A stretch of 64,000 nt of DNA from Picochlorum sp. 'celeri' (Eukaryota; Chlorophyta; Trebouxiophyceae), in assembly GCA_010909725.1 (NCBI GenBank), contig JAACMV010000017.1, positions 310,001 through 374,000 of the forward strand. Reading direction: 5' to 3'. Both the position numbers and the translations under genes were made by a program. The notes beneath the pieces were generated by a model. It ran no database searches and had not been told where the DNA came from. It saw only the letters and a list, made by a program, of their open reading frames with translations. This document shows positions 30,633 through 43,696 of the stretch, piece after piece. Every line of letters starts with the position of its first letter. Positions within the stretch are counted from its first letter, which is position 1.

Positions 30633-33600
30633 CTACTGAAGTGGATCTTCAACATCTGCCTCAGGAGCAGCATCTTCCAATGTGCTAAACTCGAGGAAAT
30701 GCGTTGGTCGGTGGATTTCAGCGTAAAATTCTTTCGGATTTGCCAGTTTTAGGCCATATGTGCTGTTGGCATTGAACTTTGTTCCCTGGAAGTTGTAATT
30801 CCAGGAACCAGCATCTGGAACCATGTAGAATCCCATGAATCGATCAGAGAGAAGCATTTGAACCTTTTCATAGCATGCTGGGCTGAATCCGGCTCCCGGA
30901 TTTGTTGCTGCATCTGTATGTTCTCGGCCCCATTCGTAACCCTGAGGTGTCAGTTTGAATGCAGTCAACGAAACACTTCCAGGGGTGAATGCCACAGTCA
31001 TGACAATGCAACGCTCGCCGTCCCAGGAGGAGAAATTTTCCAGCATCTTTGCATGGGCTGCAACATCTCCTGGTGCCATTTGTACACTCTCATGCGGTTG
31101 AGTATGCAGCCATCCAAGAGGCTCAAGGTCTGATAGATAGTCATGCTCAGGCAATGCATTTGGAAGGGTAACTACCTGGTGGTTACCCCACTGTGGAGGC
31201 ATGACAATACACCTCACTTCCTTAACCTGCGGATGATCTGGTGGAGAGACGCCATACAAATATCCAGCAACCTGGGTTCTCAGATCTGCTATGCAAACAA
31301 ACTTCTTCAACAGATTCTTTGGCATGACATATGTGTACCCTTCTTCCGATATGTCTTCAGAGTTCACATATATATGGTTGATTCGAAGATGCAAGTTCGC
31401 AGCAGAAATTGCGCGAACTCGCCAATCTGTCTTTGATCCAAAGGCTGCTTGCTCATACGGGGAAGTAGTGGTCACAATGACCTCTTCACCATGCACGTTC
31501 ACAGTCTTTGTAGTTGTTGCTGTTGCTGCTGCTCCTTCTCTTGCTTGTTTCTCAATTTCTGCGATTTGCTGGCGTTGGATGGACGGTGGCGTAATGTCTG
31601 CTCCTAGAATGATATCCCTGATCTCACTCTGTGTCAGGGCACCAACATTCACATTGTTCTTTTTGGAATAATCTGCTAATATCAGATCTTTCAACGCAAT
31701 CTCAACCTTGATCCATTGCTCATCGGTGAGAGTTGGCCAGATATGATGTGGCTCAGTTGTGATTGTTCGATCTGGCCTGAGGATCATCCTTGCCTTGTCA
31801 ACGTTGACATGCAGAGCTCTCAAAATCAAGATCAAACGAGAGAAAGCCGTGTATGATGAAATAGTCTTGAGCCAATCATCATAAAGATTGAACAAGAGCA
31901 TCTGGGGCTCTGTAGCTTTCAAAATGAGATCACCAAACTTCTCGATCTTTAAAGCAGCTTGGAATGGCAGAGCAAGTTCTGATCCAGTGATGACAATATT
32001 TGGGAAGTCTAACAAGTGGACCTCCAATGGATCCAACATTCCTCTACGAGAGCATATGATTCTCTTAGGCTGCTCTTCCACTGGGAGAGAACGGATGAGG
32101 GCCGCAACTTCCTCGGCAGTTTTCCACTTGGCCAACTGAGAAAGGCGCTTTTGTCCAGCCCACACAGATGTATGAATAATCTTCAAAAACATCTGCCCTG
32201 TCCTTGGATTGAATATGAATATGGCTCCGTTGATTGGCTTTGTAGTAAGGTTTCCTTCAAATGTTTTGTGGATCGTCACGCGATACACATTGGTGTCATC
32301 GATGAACCATATTGTCTGGTTTGAGAAGAGTTCTCCATAGTTCTGTGATGAAAGATATGGCTCTGTCGGTTCAGAAGAATACAACTGCAACGCCTTTCTA
32401 ATTCTTTCTCTCAACACATACATTGCAGGATTGGCTTTCATAATTTTTGCCATTGCCTGTACTGCCAAGGGTTTTACTCCAGGGAACCAGTTGCCATAAC
32501 AAGAATGCAAGTTGTATGCCAAATCGACTCCTACCATCATTCCTGTGGGAGAAGGATAGACGGACATGTTATCAGTCGTGTAATCTAAAAACTTTGCTCT
32601 CGTGTATCTCTCAATATCATGAGAATCAAAGTCTCCCCAGCGGAGTTGGACATCAATCCAGTACTTGTTGGTTGGTTTCTGATCAAATGCATCATTCTGC
32701 TCTCCCATCAGACTTGGCTTCGACACAGGCCATTTATATGCAGCGAAAAGTAGAATATCGGCACAAGAAGAGTTCATCTTGTACGATTTACGGGGATGGA
32801 TGGTTTCTTTCTGAACTGTCTCAATCTCCAGGGCATCCAATTCCTGATCAAATACCTGACAAAGATCCATAACCAAAGACTCGTGAATCTTCTGCCACAA
32901 ATGGGCTCTGAATATTTGAATGAGAGAGATTTTCAAAGTTGGGATCTTCCCGTGCATGAAAATTCCTGTCAAGTCAAGCTGCACTTGGAAACCAACGTAT
33001 ACATTTGCTCTATTGATGGTGGGGGACCACCACAATGTGAAGCGACGGTTAGGAATCTGAGTGAGACCCGTACGCTGCGCGTTCGTCAATTTTTTGTACT
33101 TCATACTCTCTTCGAAACCACTGGCCTTCTCCCAGAATAATCCTTCCCATGTTGGGAAGTAAGTGCCCTTGAACAAGGTGTGCTCCAAGATGCCTTCAAT
33201 ACCTCCAAGTGCTTGAATGATATCGGTCCTATAATTGTTCAAATTCCACAATTTACCATCATGACGATTATCAGTCCACCAAAATGGGAAAGCTCTGGCC
33301 ATTTGGTACTTTTTGAAATCCTGACGGACTCTCCATCCCTTGTCATACGCAAGAGTATGTCTATCCTTCTGGAACAGTGTATTGATTCTCGGAATACCCC
33401 TGTCCCAACTGTCTTCCAAATCTTCCAGGGTCAACCTACGATTTTGCGCCATTGCCTCTTGGCGTTTCAAAGCATACTCAGCCCAGACCCTCTGGGAGTC
33501 TATGAATTCAGACTCCCAAGGCATGATGTATCGATAAATGTTGGGAATCAGGTGGTCCTGGTCATGGGTCATTCCGGCCCTAAAATGAGTCACTCCGAGA

Positions 33601-36600
33601 TCAGTTTGCTGAGAATATCTGAGGTCAGACTGTGGTATCAAAATATGGCCCATTGACAGCATCCCAAGGCCACCAATCTCCTTTGGCGAATAAAAGACAA
33701 CTGGTGGGAATCTTGAGGGCATTTTGGAATTCAAGCCAATTTTGATTCTAGTCTGAATCTTGTTCTCGCATTTCACTAACAAATCCAAGAGCTCTTGTGT
33801 GTGGACTACAGCTTCTCTGTAGTATGTCATCAAGCCAATCAAAGACGTGTTCCACTTGTTTGCAATCTTTGTGAACGTTGTGGAACCAGAGGACATCAAT
33901 ACTTGTCGAATCCTATTTTCAAAGTTCTTCATTCCCTCATCATCTACTCTCAGATACGCTTGAGCTGTTCTCTCTTTTGTCACCTCATTTTGCAAGGCCC
34001 ATACTCCATCCTGATGGGCCAAGCTATCAGTAGCTGTTCGAATCTTTGGCAAAATTCGAACCTCGAAGCCCGACATAGCAAATAGCAGATTAGGGTTATC
34101 TTTTGAATACACAGAAACAAAAGAATTGTCCCATTCAAAAGTGGTCAGGGATCTAGGGAGACGGTTCTTCATATCCCAGAATACAGCCCTGCCCAAATTA
34201 ACATCATGCTTCATCAGCCTCATCCGTGCATCCCTTGGCCAGCATTTCTTATTATTATACCCTACAATGTTTTCGTTATTAGGATCTGGATGCTCCGTAA
34301 GATAACGCTGGATGAGGTCCTTTGACTCATCTTCTGTGAACCTAAAGAGAATGTGGACTTTATTCACATAGCGCTGGTAGAGCCTGATTGGGTGTCGAAC
34401 TTCAATCTGCGTCTCTTTGAATGTCAAAAACTCGTTTGGCATATTAGGTGGACCAGCAATCTCTGAAGCGCGTGTTAATCCAAGCATCAAAAGATCCAAA
34501 ATAAGACCGTAGTACTGGGTCAGGAATGTCGCAAACTGGAGACCACGAATAATGCCGTACGAATTCGTGTGAGCCATATCCTTGAAAGCAATCACAACAT
34601 TATTTTTTGCTGCAAACAAAAGACAAAACTCGTGAATACATTATATCATGAACACCATGCAATTGTTTGACAGAAACATACCAGTCATGTAATCTGCAAT
34701 GTTATGATCCACAATGAGCCTCAGAAGCCTATTGAGCAGGGTAAGGTCCACCTTTTCGTATAACTTCTCAAGGTTCGATTCCATCATCACGACACATTCA
34801 CCATCTGATGTATCCCATATATCTTCAAGGTTGTTGATACCTTGGCACCATTTGTACACCAAAAGTGGTGGAGGCTCAGAGTCTGCAGGCTTGATCCAGT
34901 TGGGAAACAAATGCCTCTTATCAGCTTCATACCACAGATATTGATCCAAGTATGCATCAGTAATTTTTTCGAGAGGCTCGATCTCATAGACTGGAGTCAG
35001 ATGAGTATACTGATCGTAGAATTCAATGGAGACCTCTTTGAATGCCCTTTGCGTCAGCAAGTGGCGCTTAATCCTTGAAAGAGCCTCATGGGGGTTATCG
35101 TATGCCTGTTCAATCAACCCCAGCTCCTCTCGTTGCATCTGATTTAAACGATTCGCGACTCCATATGGCTCTTTGAGCTTCTCAAGTGCCAAGATCAATA
35201 TCTTCGTGTCATGCTTGTAGGACAATGGAGGGAATGGAATTGGAGCAAACTTCCTGCTCTCCAGCCAATGCACGGTTGTTGTATAAATCGCAACAGCTTC
35301 CTCTGGACTCACATATGGGCCATCTTTGAGGTAATTATGCTGCCTCTCCTGCTCTGCCTTGAGATACAATCTGGTGAGTCGACCAAGGTTTTTCCTCGAC
35401 ACGGTTTTATCAACAGTAGCACCTCTTCTAATACGCTCTCTATTATAATGTGCCACATTTGTCCACCAATCAGCCTTCATCTTGACATATCGAAGAATCA
35501 TAGATTCCACTGGAGCAGGCAGGCCTGGTACTTTCCAAGGAATGTTTGCTTTCCAACATCTCCATGCCTCACTCAAATGCTGCAAAATTGTCTTTGCTTT
35601 GTTCTGCTTGACACCCTCTGGCATCATATCTAATATATCATGCATCACCGAGGCACGCAGCTCCAAATCAAAATGAGACTCAATCCTCTGCTTTGTCACT
35701 GTTTTTGCAACACCTTTTTCTTGGCGACCCTCAAATTGACGTGCAAGCAAATTTCCAAGCCATCGTTCCAGAAGTGGAACCACACCTCGCAAAAAGAAGA
35801 GCCACACTCGCCACATGGGCGCCCAGAACCCGACACCAGGGCCTTTCCCAACTGGCCCAGTATTGAACCTGTAATAAATCAGGTGCTTCAAATCCTTGCA
35901 CATTCTCACCTGTCTCATCAGTTTGTACTTGTATCGATACATTCCAGTCAGCTGACCAACATGAGAAAATGTGTATTGTAACCCATCAGCCAACTGGAAT
36001 GCATCCACATTTCCTAGACGGAACTGAACATTTGCATCTACAACCAGCTTTGTCAGCCTCAGAATCTCGCGGCACAAATGGAATGCATTTCCAAATCGAG
36101 ATTTTTTACGCTCTTTGGTCGTCAACGTCTTGATCGGCTTCAGATTGAAATTATAGTCCAAATGCAAATAGTTCAAATGCTTGCGATGAATCAGCAGGTT
36201 GAGCATATTGTACCCTTGTCGGCACACCTGCAAACCAGCCTCAACCCAATCCAATTCAGTCTGCTGGAAAAACTTGGTCGCTGCAAGACTCTTGAACAAA
36301 GATCTCTTCTTCATTGCTTGAGGCGGGCGCCGATGAAGCTGACTCAGCACCCAGTTCTTCAACAGCTTTTGATATGAGACCCTCACTTTCACAGGATGTC
36401 CACTAGGGCAATGCTCCTTGAACCAATCTGACACCAAAGGCACATCAATTGCTCGTCTCATTCTTCCTGACCTCGTATTAAATGGAGCAGGTGCCCACAA
36501 CAATGCAATTCCATCTGCTGTTGTATCAGTAGACACTGGCTTTCTATGGAGGAGAGGGTGCACATCCCCAGGAACCACAAACTCTTCCTCATCCCAATCA

Positions 36601-37673
36601 TCCTCATCATCATGATCCAAACCATCTATCTCAGATGTGTAGGCTGGGATGGGATGAATCAATGGGTCATAATAATATGCTGGCAAGTCTGGATCATCCG
36701 TCTTGATATACATCACCTGAGGATAATGATACACTGAAAGCATGACACTTCTCGGCCTATTATTATACAGATATGGAAATGCAACCTTGTATTCCGTACG
36801 AATCGGCGTCCTAATAATAAGCTTGTTAATATCATTGAACTCATTCCAATCCTCATCCCTCGTGTCCAAATCCCTAAACATGGGCTCAAACTTTGGACCT
36901 CCAGGAATAGCCATATTCAAACTCTTTGCCGTCACAAACGATGGAAAATCAAAGAGGTAAAAGTAGTTCTTATCCACCAAATCTGACAACAACTGCCCGG
37001 CAAGCCTATGCAACGTTGCCATAATTGGCAGAGGCAGCTTCCACTTCTTATAGGACGGTCCATTCACATACTCGGACTCATACTGCAAAGGCTTACTCTC
37101 ATACAACCAATCTATCACAGCCCCATCCTCTTCTGGATCCAACTCCAACTCAATCGCCTCCAGCGGATCCACATCCAAGATGTTATCAGCATAATCCAAA
37201 GGAGGCTCCTCATCATCAAACGGAGGAAACCTCATCCTCTTAAAGTGCCGTCGATCCCTCTTCTCTCGCCTCATCATAATCCACATCGTCCCCCACTGAG
37301 CCAAATACACAGGCTCAATCACCATGGGCACTTCATTCACAAACGTTATAGCCCCCGTCACATGATACAGCACCTTCACATACCGAACCTGCTCCCAAGG
37401 CATGGGCATATTCTCTAATAACTTGAACACCGCATGAGGAACAAACTTCAACGCCCCCAAATACACTCGCTTATCCTGTCTGAATTTCCTACTCGACATG
37501 TCCCCATGATCCCTCACAATCTTCCGCACATGCTCAGGAGGCATCTCCTCCTTTTGTGTCTGTTTATATCCGAATTTTCTCTTACTCGCATACCGCTTTG
37601 TGTTCAACTGATGCCACTTCCGTGCCTTCTCATCCAACCCAGTCCCTGAAGGACCTTGCTGCGGCGCACCCAT
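30633..37673 (-). CDS. PRPF8: Pre-mRNA-processing-splicing factor 8 (Prp8)
   Basis: Core protein of the U5 snRNP that cradles the spliceosome active site. Two exons, 37673 to 34682 and 34609 to 30633, are separated by a 72 bp intron (GTATGT to TGCAG). The join reads DYMT-AKNNVVI, restoring the Prp8 sequence across the boundary, and the product has 2322 residues (human 2335). Recognisable parts: the N-terminal [18 protein letters not shown] and [18 protein letters not shown] blocks, the reverse-transcriptase-like and endonuclease-like centre, the RNase H-like domain ([18 protein letters not shown]), and the C-terminal Jab1/MPN domain ([19 protein letters not shown]) ending [15 protein letters not shown]. 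It is complete and very conserved. Confidence 0.98.
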
Positions 37674-38158
37674 GATTGACGATGTTGATATCGATATCAG
37701 TTGATATACTAAACACTCGTATTGGCAGTATCCCTGGTAATCAAAGGAAGAACTGGTTCATGGCTGACGAGTCTCTGTTCTCAATCGTCCTGCTCTGTGG
37801 ACTAGAGCACCGTATGTACTAGAACAATACTCTTCTGATATTACTATCTACCACTCTATGCATTTAAAATTTGGCACAGAGGGAGCGTCCGTGTTGGCTT
37901 TGCTCCAAGGCGTCTTGCATGGCACGTCGAATTGCACGGCTTTGTCCGTAATATGCAACATTGAGAAATCCTCCGTATTTTGTAGTTTTTAAAAAAAGCC
38001 AAGAGGACGCGTCGTTGAATTTGATTGTAGAAGGACCCATTCTCTATCTATTCATCCAAGGCTCTGCGACAGCGTATAATAAATTATGAAAAGACCATAA
38101 AAATCTGTACAGATAGCAGATACCAACAATGGTGTGAGATACGTGTGTCAAGAGGAGA
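37674..38158. promoter_or_regulatory. Divergent promoter region of PRPF8 and an ABC transporter
   Basis: About 485 bp between divergent genes. It contains a short A-run near 37990-37996. No ORF, RNA gene or strong repeat was recognised. Confidence 0.5.
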
Positions 38159-41100
38159 ATGACAGCCTTGGGATATGAGCATGCGAATTTCCTATCGAAA
38201 CTTACATTTTGGTTTGTAAATCCATTAATTCGCTTGGGGAGTCGCCGTGAGATTGATGAAGATACAGCATCGGCATTTCTGCCTCGCTCAGAGAATGCCG
38301 AGGTGCTCTACAATGGGTTCGCTGCTGGGATGGGAACCAAGGACAAGGTGGATACAGAGAAGAAGGTGTGGTGGAGTTTTTACAGGCTGTATCGGTGGAT
38401 GTTCTTCAAGCATTTTGTGTTGGCGAGTTTGGAGAGTGGGTCGAGGATAGCGCAGCCAATGTTTCTGAGGATGTTGCTGGACTGGTTTGTGGCTGAGTCT
38501 GAAGGACAGGATGATTCGTCAATGGGATGGTTATGGGCATCGATGATGGCGTGTGTGTCGTATTTATATGTGTTGATACATCATCAGACATTTTGGTGTG
38601 GGATGCGAATGGGAATGCGGATGAGATGTCAGGTCATTGCAGCAATTCATCACAAGGTGTTGAGGCTGAATGGGAGGGCTCTGGCGGATGTGACGTCTGG
38701 GAAGATTATCAACTTGGCATCGAATGATGTGCGACGGTTCGATGAGGCTGGAACGTTTGCTGTATTTTTGTTTGTGGGGCCATTGGAGTTGATTGCAGTG
38801 CTAGTCTTGGTAGGTATTAGGCTTGGGTTTTTGGCTGCGGTGGCTGGAGTGGCGTCTCAGCTGATGCTGATTCCGCTTCAATCAGTTTTAGCAAAATATA
38901 TTGGAAAGCTTCGAGCGAGTACAGCAAAAGAAACTGATGAGAGGGTGAGGTTGACTGGCGAAGCCATTTCTGGCATCACATCATTCAAAATGTTGGCGTG
39001 GGAAAAGCCTCTTTTTGATGAAATTCTCAAGGTTCGGCAGCGGGAGCAGAGTTTCATCCGGAAAATGAATATGATTAGGGCTATGAATATGGCGCTGACG
39101 TTTGCAATAACGCCATTAGTGTCGTTTACCACCTTTGTTGTTGCTCGTTATACAATGGATATTGAGGATTTTACTGTTGGGAATATTTTCTATGCGGTGT
39201 CGTTGTTGGCTCTTCCTAAATTGACAATGTGTGAGTTTTTTGTACATGCGGTGGAAGCAGTATCAGAAGTGAGGGTGAGTGTGAGACGTATAGCAGAGTT
39301 TTTGAGTGTAGAGGAACCAGGTTCTTGGAGAAAGCAAGTGACCACATCCCGTCATGGAGAGAATGATGAGGATGCAGCGGAAGACAACGATACTGTCTGT
39401 GACATGAGCCATGCAGATTTTCAGTGGTCAAGCGGTCCTATATCTGGATTTTCGCTCAAGGATATATCAATGTCAGTGAAGAGGCAGGAATTGATTGGTG
39501 TGTGCGGAGAGATTGCATCTGGAAAATCCTCCTTGCTTTCATCTTTGATTGGCGAGATGGAGTGGAGTTCCGAAAAGGATGGAAGAATTCATTTGAATGC
39601 AAAGAATATATCATATTGTTCTCAAAAGCCGTGGATTATTTCTGGGACTATCCAGGAGAATGTGTTGTTTGGAAGCGAATATGAAGAAGGGTGGTATGAG
39701 CAGGTTCTTGAAGCGTGTTGTCTCAATGAAGACATTGCGAATTTTCCAGATGGCGATGATACTGTGATTGGTGAGCGAGGTGTGAATTTGTCAGGGGGGC
39801 AGAAAGCAAGGCTTGCGTTGGCAAGGGCTGCATATAAAAAGGCTGAATTGAATCTGCTTGATGATCCACTGTCTGCATTGGATTCAAAGGTTGGGGCGTC
39901 TGTGTTTTCGAACTGTTTCGGTGATAACGGTATTATATCGGCATGTGGTGGGGCAACAATTTTAGTAACGCATCAGAAGCAGTATTTGCCAGAATGTGAT
40001 TACATTATCGTGCTTCGAAATGGCATGATCGCAGCCGAAGGATCATACCAGACTCTAGCGGAACAGGGTCTTCCTGAAGTATTGATGACGTCTGAAGATA
40101 AATTGAAGGTCTCGAGGAGTGTAGTGCGCGATAAGAAAGCATACTCCAAGCAGACTTCAACATTTTGGAGGAATTTCATGTCGAAGAAACATGTCACATC
40201 AGTTGATACATCCACAAGCATGAAGAGAGGGGGTGTTGAAGCAAGCTTCAAGTTCAGCAAGTCTGGCAAGTTGGGCCCTAAAGAGGACCAAGAGACAGGC
40301 TCTGTATCATGGGGCGTGTACAAGGACTTGGTCCTGGAATTTGGTTTGATGAGGGCAATCATAGTCGTTGGGTGCTTGTTTGCAGGCCAGGCCATCTACA
40401 TCTTTGGTGACTACTGGCTGGCAAGTTGGGCAGCTGCAGATGATGATTCTAAAATAAAGTCATACTGGGTATGGGTGTATTCCATATTTGTCGGTACCAT
40501 CATCATCATCAGTGTTTTTAGATCCCAGCTCTTCTTCGCAAGTTGTCTGAAAGCTACAAATTCAATCCACCGATCGGCTTTAAAACGCGTTCTTCAGGCT
40601 CCATTGTCGTTTTTCCATACCAATGCATCCGGTGTAGTCCTGAATAGATTCTCAAAGGACCTGGGAACTGTGGATGAGCAGCTTCCAAAAGTGAGCTTTG
40701 ATGCAGCACAGGCCTTCATGATGGTCTTTGGGGCACTCATTCTTCTATGCGTGGTTATTCCAGTAATACTTCCGATTTTTGTTCCTTTGATTCTTATTTT
40801 TATGTATGTTCAGCGGCGATATCTATTGACAAGCCGAGAAGTGAAGAGGTTTGAGGCAGTGTCAAGAAGTCCCTTGTATCAGCAACTGTCAAATGTGCTC
40901 AGAGGCTTGGTTGTGATACGAGTGTATGATGCTGAGGAAACGTTCAGGACAAACTTCTTATCTCTACTGACAGAAAATATTGGCTGGTGGTATTCATGGC
41001 TTTGCTCTGCTCGATGGATCGGCTTTCGACTGGACCTCATGGTATCCATCATCATCACAGCAGCACCATTGCTCATGGTTGGTCTCAGGAGTAAATTTGG

Positions 41101-42049
41101 GGATGATAACGCAAAGCTTGTTGGGCTTGCACTATCCCAATGCTTGTACTTGGCAGGATTACTTCAATGGATGGTGAGACAGACTGCTGAAGTTGAAAAC
41201 AACATGACAAGTACAGAAAGGCTGTTTGCATACACTGGACTGGAACAAGAGCCAGCGACCTTGGATAATGGAGGAACGCCTCCTCCTCCAAACTGGCCAT
41301 CTGCTGGAACAATAGAGTATTCACATGTATACACAGCCTATAGAAAAGGGCTACCTCCAGTTCTCAAGGATCTCTCATTCGTAGTGCAGTCTGGAACCAC
41401 CTGTGGAATTGTGGGCCGAACAGGAAGTGGAAAATCGTCACTCATGCTCTCTCTGTTCAGATTGATTCCCAATATTGATGGAACAGTCTATATTGATGGG
41501 ATTGATACATCAAAAATTGCGCTGGATGCGCTCAGGAAGGAAATTGCAATCATCCCTCAAGACCCAGTTCTCTTCTCTGGGACACTGAGAGCAAATCTGG
41601 ACCCCTGGTCTCAATACAGCGATGCAGCATTATGGGAAGCCTTGGATAAAGCAAAGTTAAAAGAGCAGATCCCATCAATGAGTGACAAGGGTCTTCACGT
41701 CAATCTGCAAGAATGTGGTGAAAACTTCAGTGCAGGACAAAGACAGTTGTTATGCCTTGCACGAGTTTTGCTCACAGACAGTCGAATTTTGGCTCTAGAC
41801 GAAGCAACTGCGAATGTCGATTCCAAAACTGATCTAGAAATCCAAAACGCTGTCCATAGAGCCTGTGCAGAAGGAGCCATCAAACGAACACTGCTGGTCA
41901 TCGCCCATAGACTGGATACCATAATGAACTGTGACAAGGTCCTTGTCCTCTCCCAAGGTGAGCTCGTTGAGGAAGGAAGCCCTCAGGAGCTGGTTTCAAA
42001 GCAGGATGGACACTTTCATGCCATGGCCAAGAGCTCAAAATTACTATAA
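38159..42049 (+). CDS. ABC transporter, ABCC/MRP subfamily (full transporter)
   Basis: Membrane exporter of 1296 residues in one exon with the short ABCC4-type layout (no extra N-terminal TMD0). The N-terminal start (NFLSKLTFWFVNPLIRLGS) is typical of ABCC. TMD1 spans about 85-350. NBD1 has Walker A GEIASGKSS near 455, signature LSGGQKARLALARA near 543 and Walker B NLLDDPLSALD near 566. TMD2 spans about 730-1010. NBD2 has GRTGSGKSS near 1085, signature FSAGQRQLLCLARVLL near 1188 and ILALDEATANVD near 1209. The NBD1 Walker B ends in Asp (DDP) and not Glu, as usual for the degenerate ABCC site. Likely substrates are organic anions or conjugates, but this cannot be told from sequence. Confidence 0.96.
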   Translation: MTALGYEHANFLSKLTFWFVNPLIRLGSRREIDEDTASAFLPRSENAEVLYNGFAAGMGTKDKVDTEKKVWWSFYRLYRWMFFKHFVLASLESGSRIAQPMFLRMLLDWFVAESEGQDDSSMGWLWASMMACVSYLYVLIHHQTFWCGMRMGMRMRCQVIAAIHHKVLRLNGRALADVTSGKIINLASNDVRRFDEAGTFAVFLFVGPLELIAVLVLVGIRLGFLAAVAGVASQLMLIPLQSVLAKYIGKLRASTAKETDERVRLTGEAISGITSFKMLAWEKPLFDEILKVRQREQSFIRKMNMIRAMNMALTFAITPLVSFTTFVVARYTMDIEDFTVGNIFYAVSLLALPKLTMCEFFVHAVEAVSEVRVSVRRIAEFLSVEEPGSWRKQVTTSRHGENDEDAAEDNDTVCDMSHADFQWSSGPISGFSLKDISMSVKRQELIGVCGEIASGKSSLLSSLIGEMEWSSEKDGRIHLNAKNISYCSQKPWIISGTIQENVLFGSEYEEGWYEQVLEACCLNEDIANFPDGDDTVIGERGVNLSGGQKARLALARAAYKKAELNLLDDPLSALDSKVGASVFSNCFGDNGIISACGGATILVTHQKQYLPECDYIIVLRNGMIAAEGSYQTLAEQGLPEVLMTSEDKLKVSRSVVRDKKAYSKQTSTFWRNFMSKKHVTSVDTSTSMKRGGVEASFKFSKSGKLGPKEDQETGSVSWGVYKDLVLEFGLMRAIIVVGCLFAGQAIYIFGDYWLASWAAADDDSKIKSYWVWVYSIFVGTIIIISVFRSQLFFASCLKATNSIHRSALKRVLQAPLSFFHTNASGVVLNRFSKDLGTVDEQLPKVSFDAAQAFMMVFGALILLCVVIPVILPIFVPLILIFMYVQRRYLLTSREVKRFEAVSRSPLYQQLSNVLRGLVVIRVYDAEETFRTNFLSLLTENIGWWYSWLCSARWIGFRLDLMVSIIITAAPLLMVGLRSKFGDDNAKLVGLALSQCLYLAGLLQWMVRQTAEVENNMTSTERLFAYTGLEQEPATLDNGGTPPPPNWPSAGTIEYSHVYTAYRKGLPPVLKDLSFVVQSGTTCGIVGRTGSGKSSLMLSLFRLIPNIDGTVYIDGIDTSKIALDALRKEIAIIPQDPVLFSGTLRANLDPWSQYSDAALWEALDKAKLKEQIPSMSDKGLHVNLQECGENFSAGQRQLLCLARVLLTDSRILALDEATANVDSKTDLEIQNAVHRACAEGAIKRTLLVIAHRLDTIMNCDKVLVLSQGELVEEGSPQELVSKQDGHFHAMAKSSKLL

Positions 42050-42253
42050 CTTTACATTTCATTCATTTGATTCTTTAGACTATTGCCTGTTTCACTGTAA
42101 TGTGTATTGATGTACTTGGGACAAAACCAATTGCAATATATTTTGACAATGTAGTATTGGCCATGCATGGGCTCCTTGTTGATGACGGTGCCATTAATTA
42201 TCCACGATGCCTTCGCGAGCTGCATACAATACATACCTATTTTTTGTTGAGAA

Positions 42254-43582
42254 ATGACTGCGCAACAAGAAGGAGATCCAAAGCCAAAAGCACTCGTGCT
42301 TGTTGGTGGCTACGGAACTCGTCTTCGTCCTCTGACGTTGACGGTGCCCAAGCCGATTGTCGATTTCGGTACGTCAAAATTTCACATTCTGTATATGGAG
42401 TCAATTTAATGGCCTGATGGCTCATTATTCTCTTGGCGATGGGTATACGCTTGGTCAAACTGCCTTTGTCAGTGCACGATCAACTGGCGTTGACGACAGC
42501 AGATCGCGTATTTTCCTGCATGCATGTGAATATTGATACAAGAAAATAATTTGATGTGTCCCATTCGTGCCTTTGCAGCGAACAAGCCAATGATCTGCCA
42601 TCAGATTGAAGCGTTGAAAGAGGCAGGTTGCGATGAAGTCGTTCTTGCGATCAACTACCGCCCACACGTGATGATGGAGTTTTTGAAAGAGTGGGAAGAG
42701 AAGTTAGATATCAAGATCACATGCTCCCAGGAAGAAGAGCCCATGGGTACTGCTGGACCTTTGGCCTTGGCCAGGAAAATATTGGACAACGGGTCTGGGG
42801 CACCATTTTTCGTGTTGAATTCCGATGTCACCTGCGATTACCCCCTCAAAGAGATGATGGAATTCCACAAAAAGTCCAAAGCTGAGGCGACCATCTTGGT
42901 GACCAAGGTGGAAGATCCAAGCAAGTATGGAGTTGTTGTGTATGACAAAGAGAGTGGATTGATTGACAGGTTTGTCGAAAAGCCAAAGGAATTTGTCGGA
43001 GATAGAATCAATGCTGGAATTTACTGCTGCTCTCCTGAGATTCTCCAGCGAATCGAGCCACGCCCTACCTCGATCGAGAAGGAAATTTTCCCAGCAGTTG
43101 CTGCCGACAAGAAACTCTATGCCACAGAGCTTGACGGGTATTGGATGGATGTTGGGCAACCACAAGATTATCTGACAGGACTTGCTCTGCACTTGGCTTC
43201 CAAGAAGAGAAAGAGATCAGAAGAGCTCGCACAAGGCGACCATATAGAGGGCAACGTGATTATTGACACGTCCTGCAAGATTGGCAAGGGCTGCAAGATT
43301 GGTCCAAACGTCTCTATTGGTCAGGGATGCGAGATTGGAGATGGTGTTCGTTTATCAAACTGTGTCCTGCTGCATCGTGTCAAGGTGAAGAACTATTCTC
43401 ATGTGGCAGACTCTATTCTTGGGTGGGGCACCCAGGTTGGACGTTGGGCACGCATAGAGAACAAGGCTGTGATTGGGGAGGATGTTTTCATCAAAGATGA
43501 GGTTGCGCTTAATGGAGCCATTGTGCTTCCACACAAGGACATCAAGGAATCAGTCACGGAGCCTGGAAAGATCATCATGTAA
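42254..43582 (+). CDS. GMPPB: Mannose-1-phosphate guanylyltransferase (GDP-mannose pyrophosphorylase)
   Basis: Makes GDP-mannose from mannose-1-phosphate and GTP for N-glycans, GPI anchors and, in algae, cell-wall polymers. Exon 1 (42254-42368) encodes [17 protein letters not shown] then the nucleotide-binding loop [18 protein letters not shown] 210 bp intron follows (GTACGT to TGCAG, the longest in the window). Exon 2 (42579-43582) resumes with [17 protein letters not shown]. The total is 372 residues (human GMPPB 360). Other blocks are [30 protein letters not shown] and [12 protein letters not shown]. The C-terminus is a left-handed beta-helix of hexapeptide repeats ([14 protein letters not shown]). 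It lies 204 bp downstream of the ABC transporter on the same strand. Confidence 0.95.
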
Positions 43583-43696
43583 GATGGATGAGTATTTATC
43601 AACTGCTGCTGCAGATTGTTTTTGTATGTGTATGATTTTGGGGCACTATATACATGGTAATAATGTTCATAATAATATGTCTATATTTTAAATGCT

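Noticed and set aside
34768..34782. A tRNA B-box-like sequence (GGTTCGATTCC)
   Set aside because: It lies in antisense to conserved PRPF8 coding sequence and no A-box or cloverleaf could be formed around it.
42537..42578. Reading through to an earlier ATG in front of the GDP-mannose pyrophosphorylase exon 2
   Set aside because: This part is intron; splicing exon 1 (42254-42368) to 42579 restores the conserved nucleotide-binding loop and ANKP continuity.
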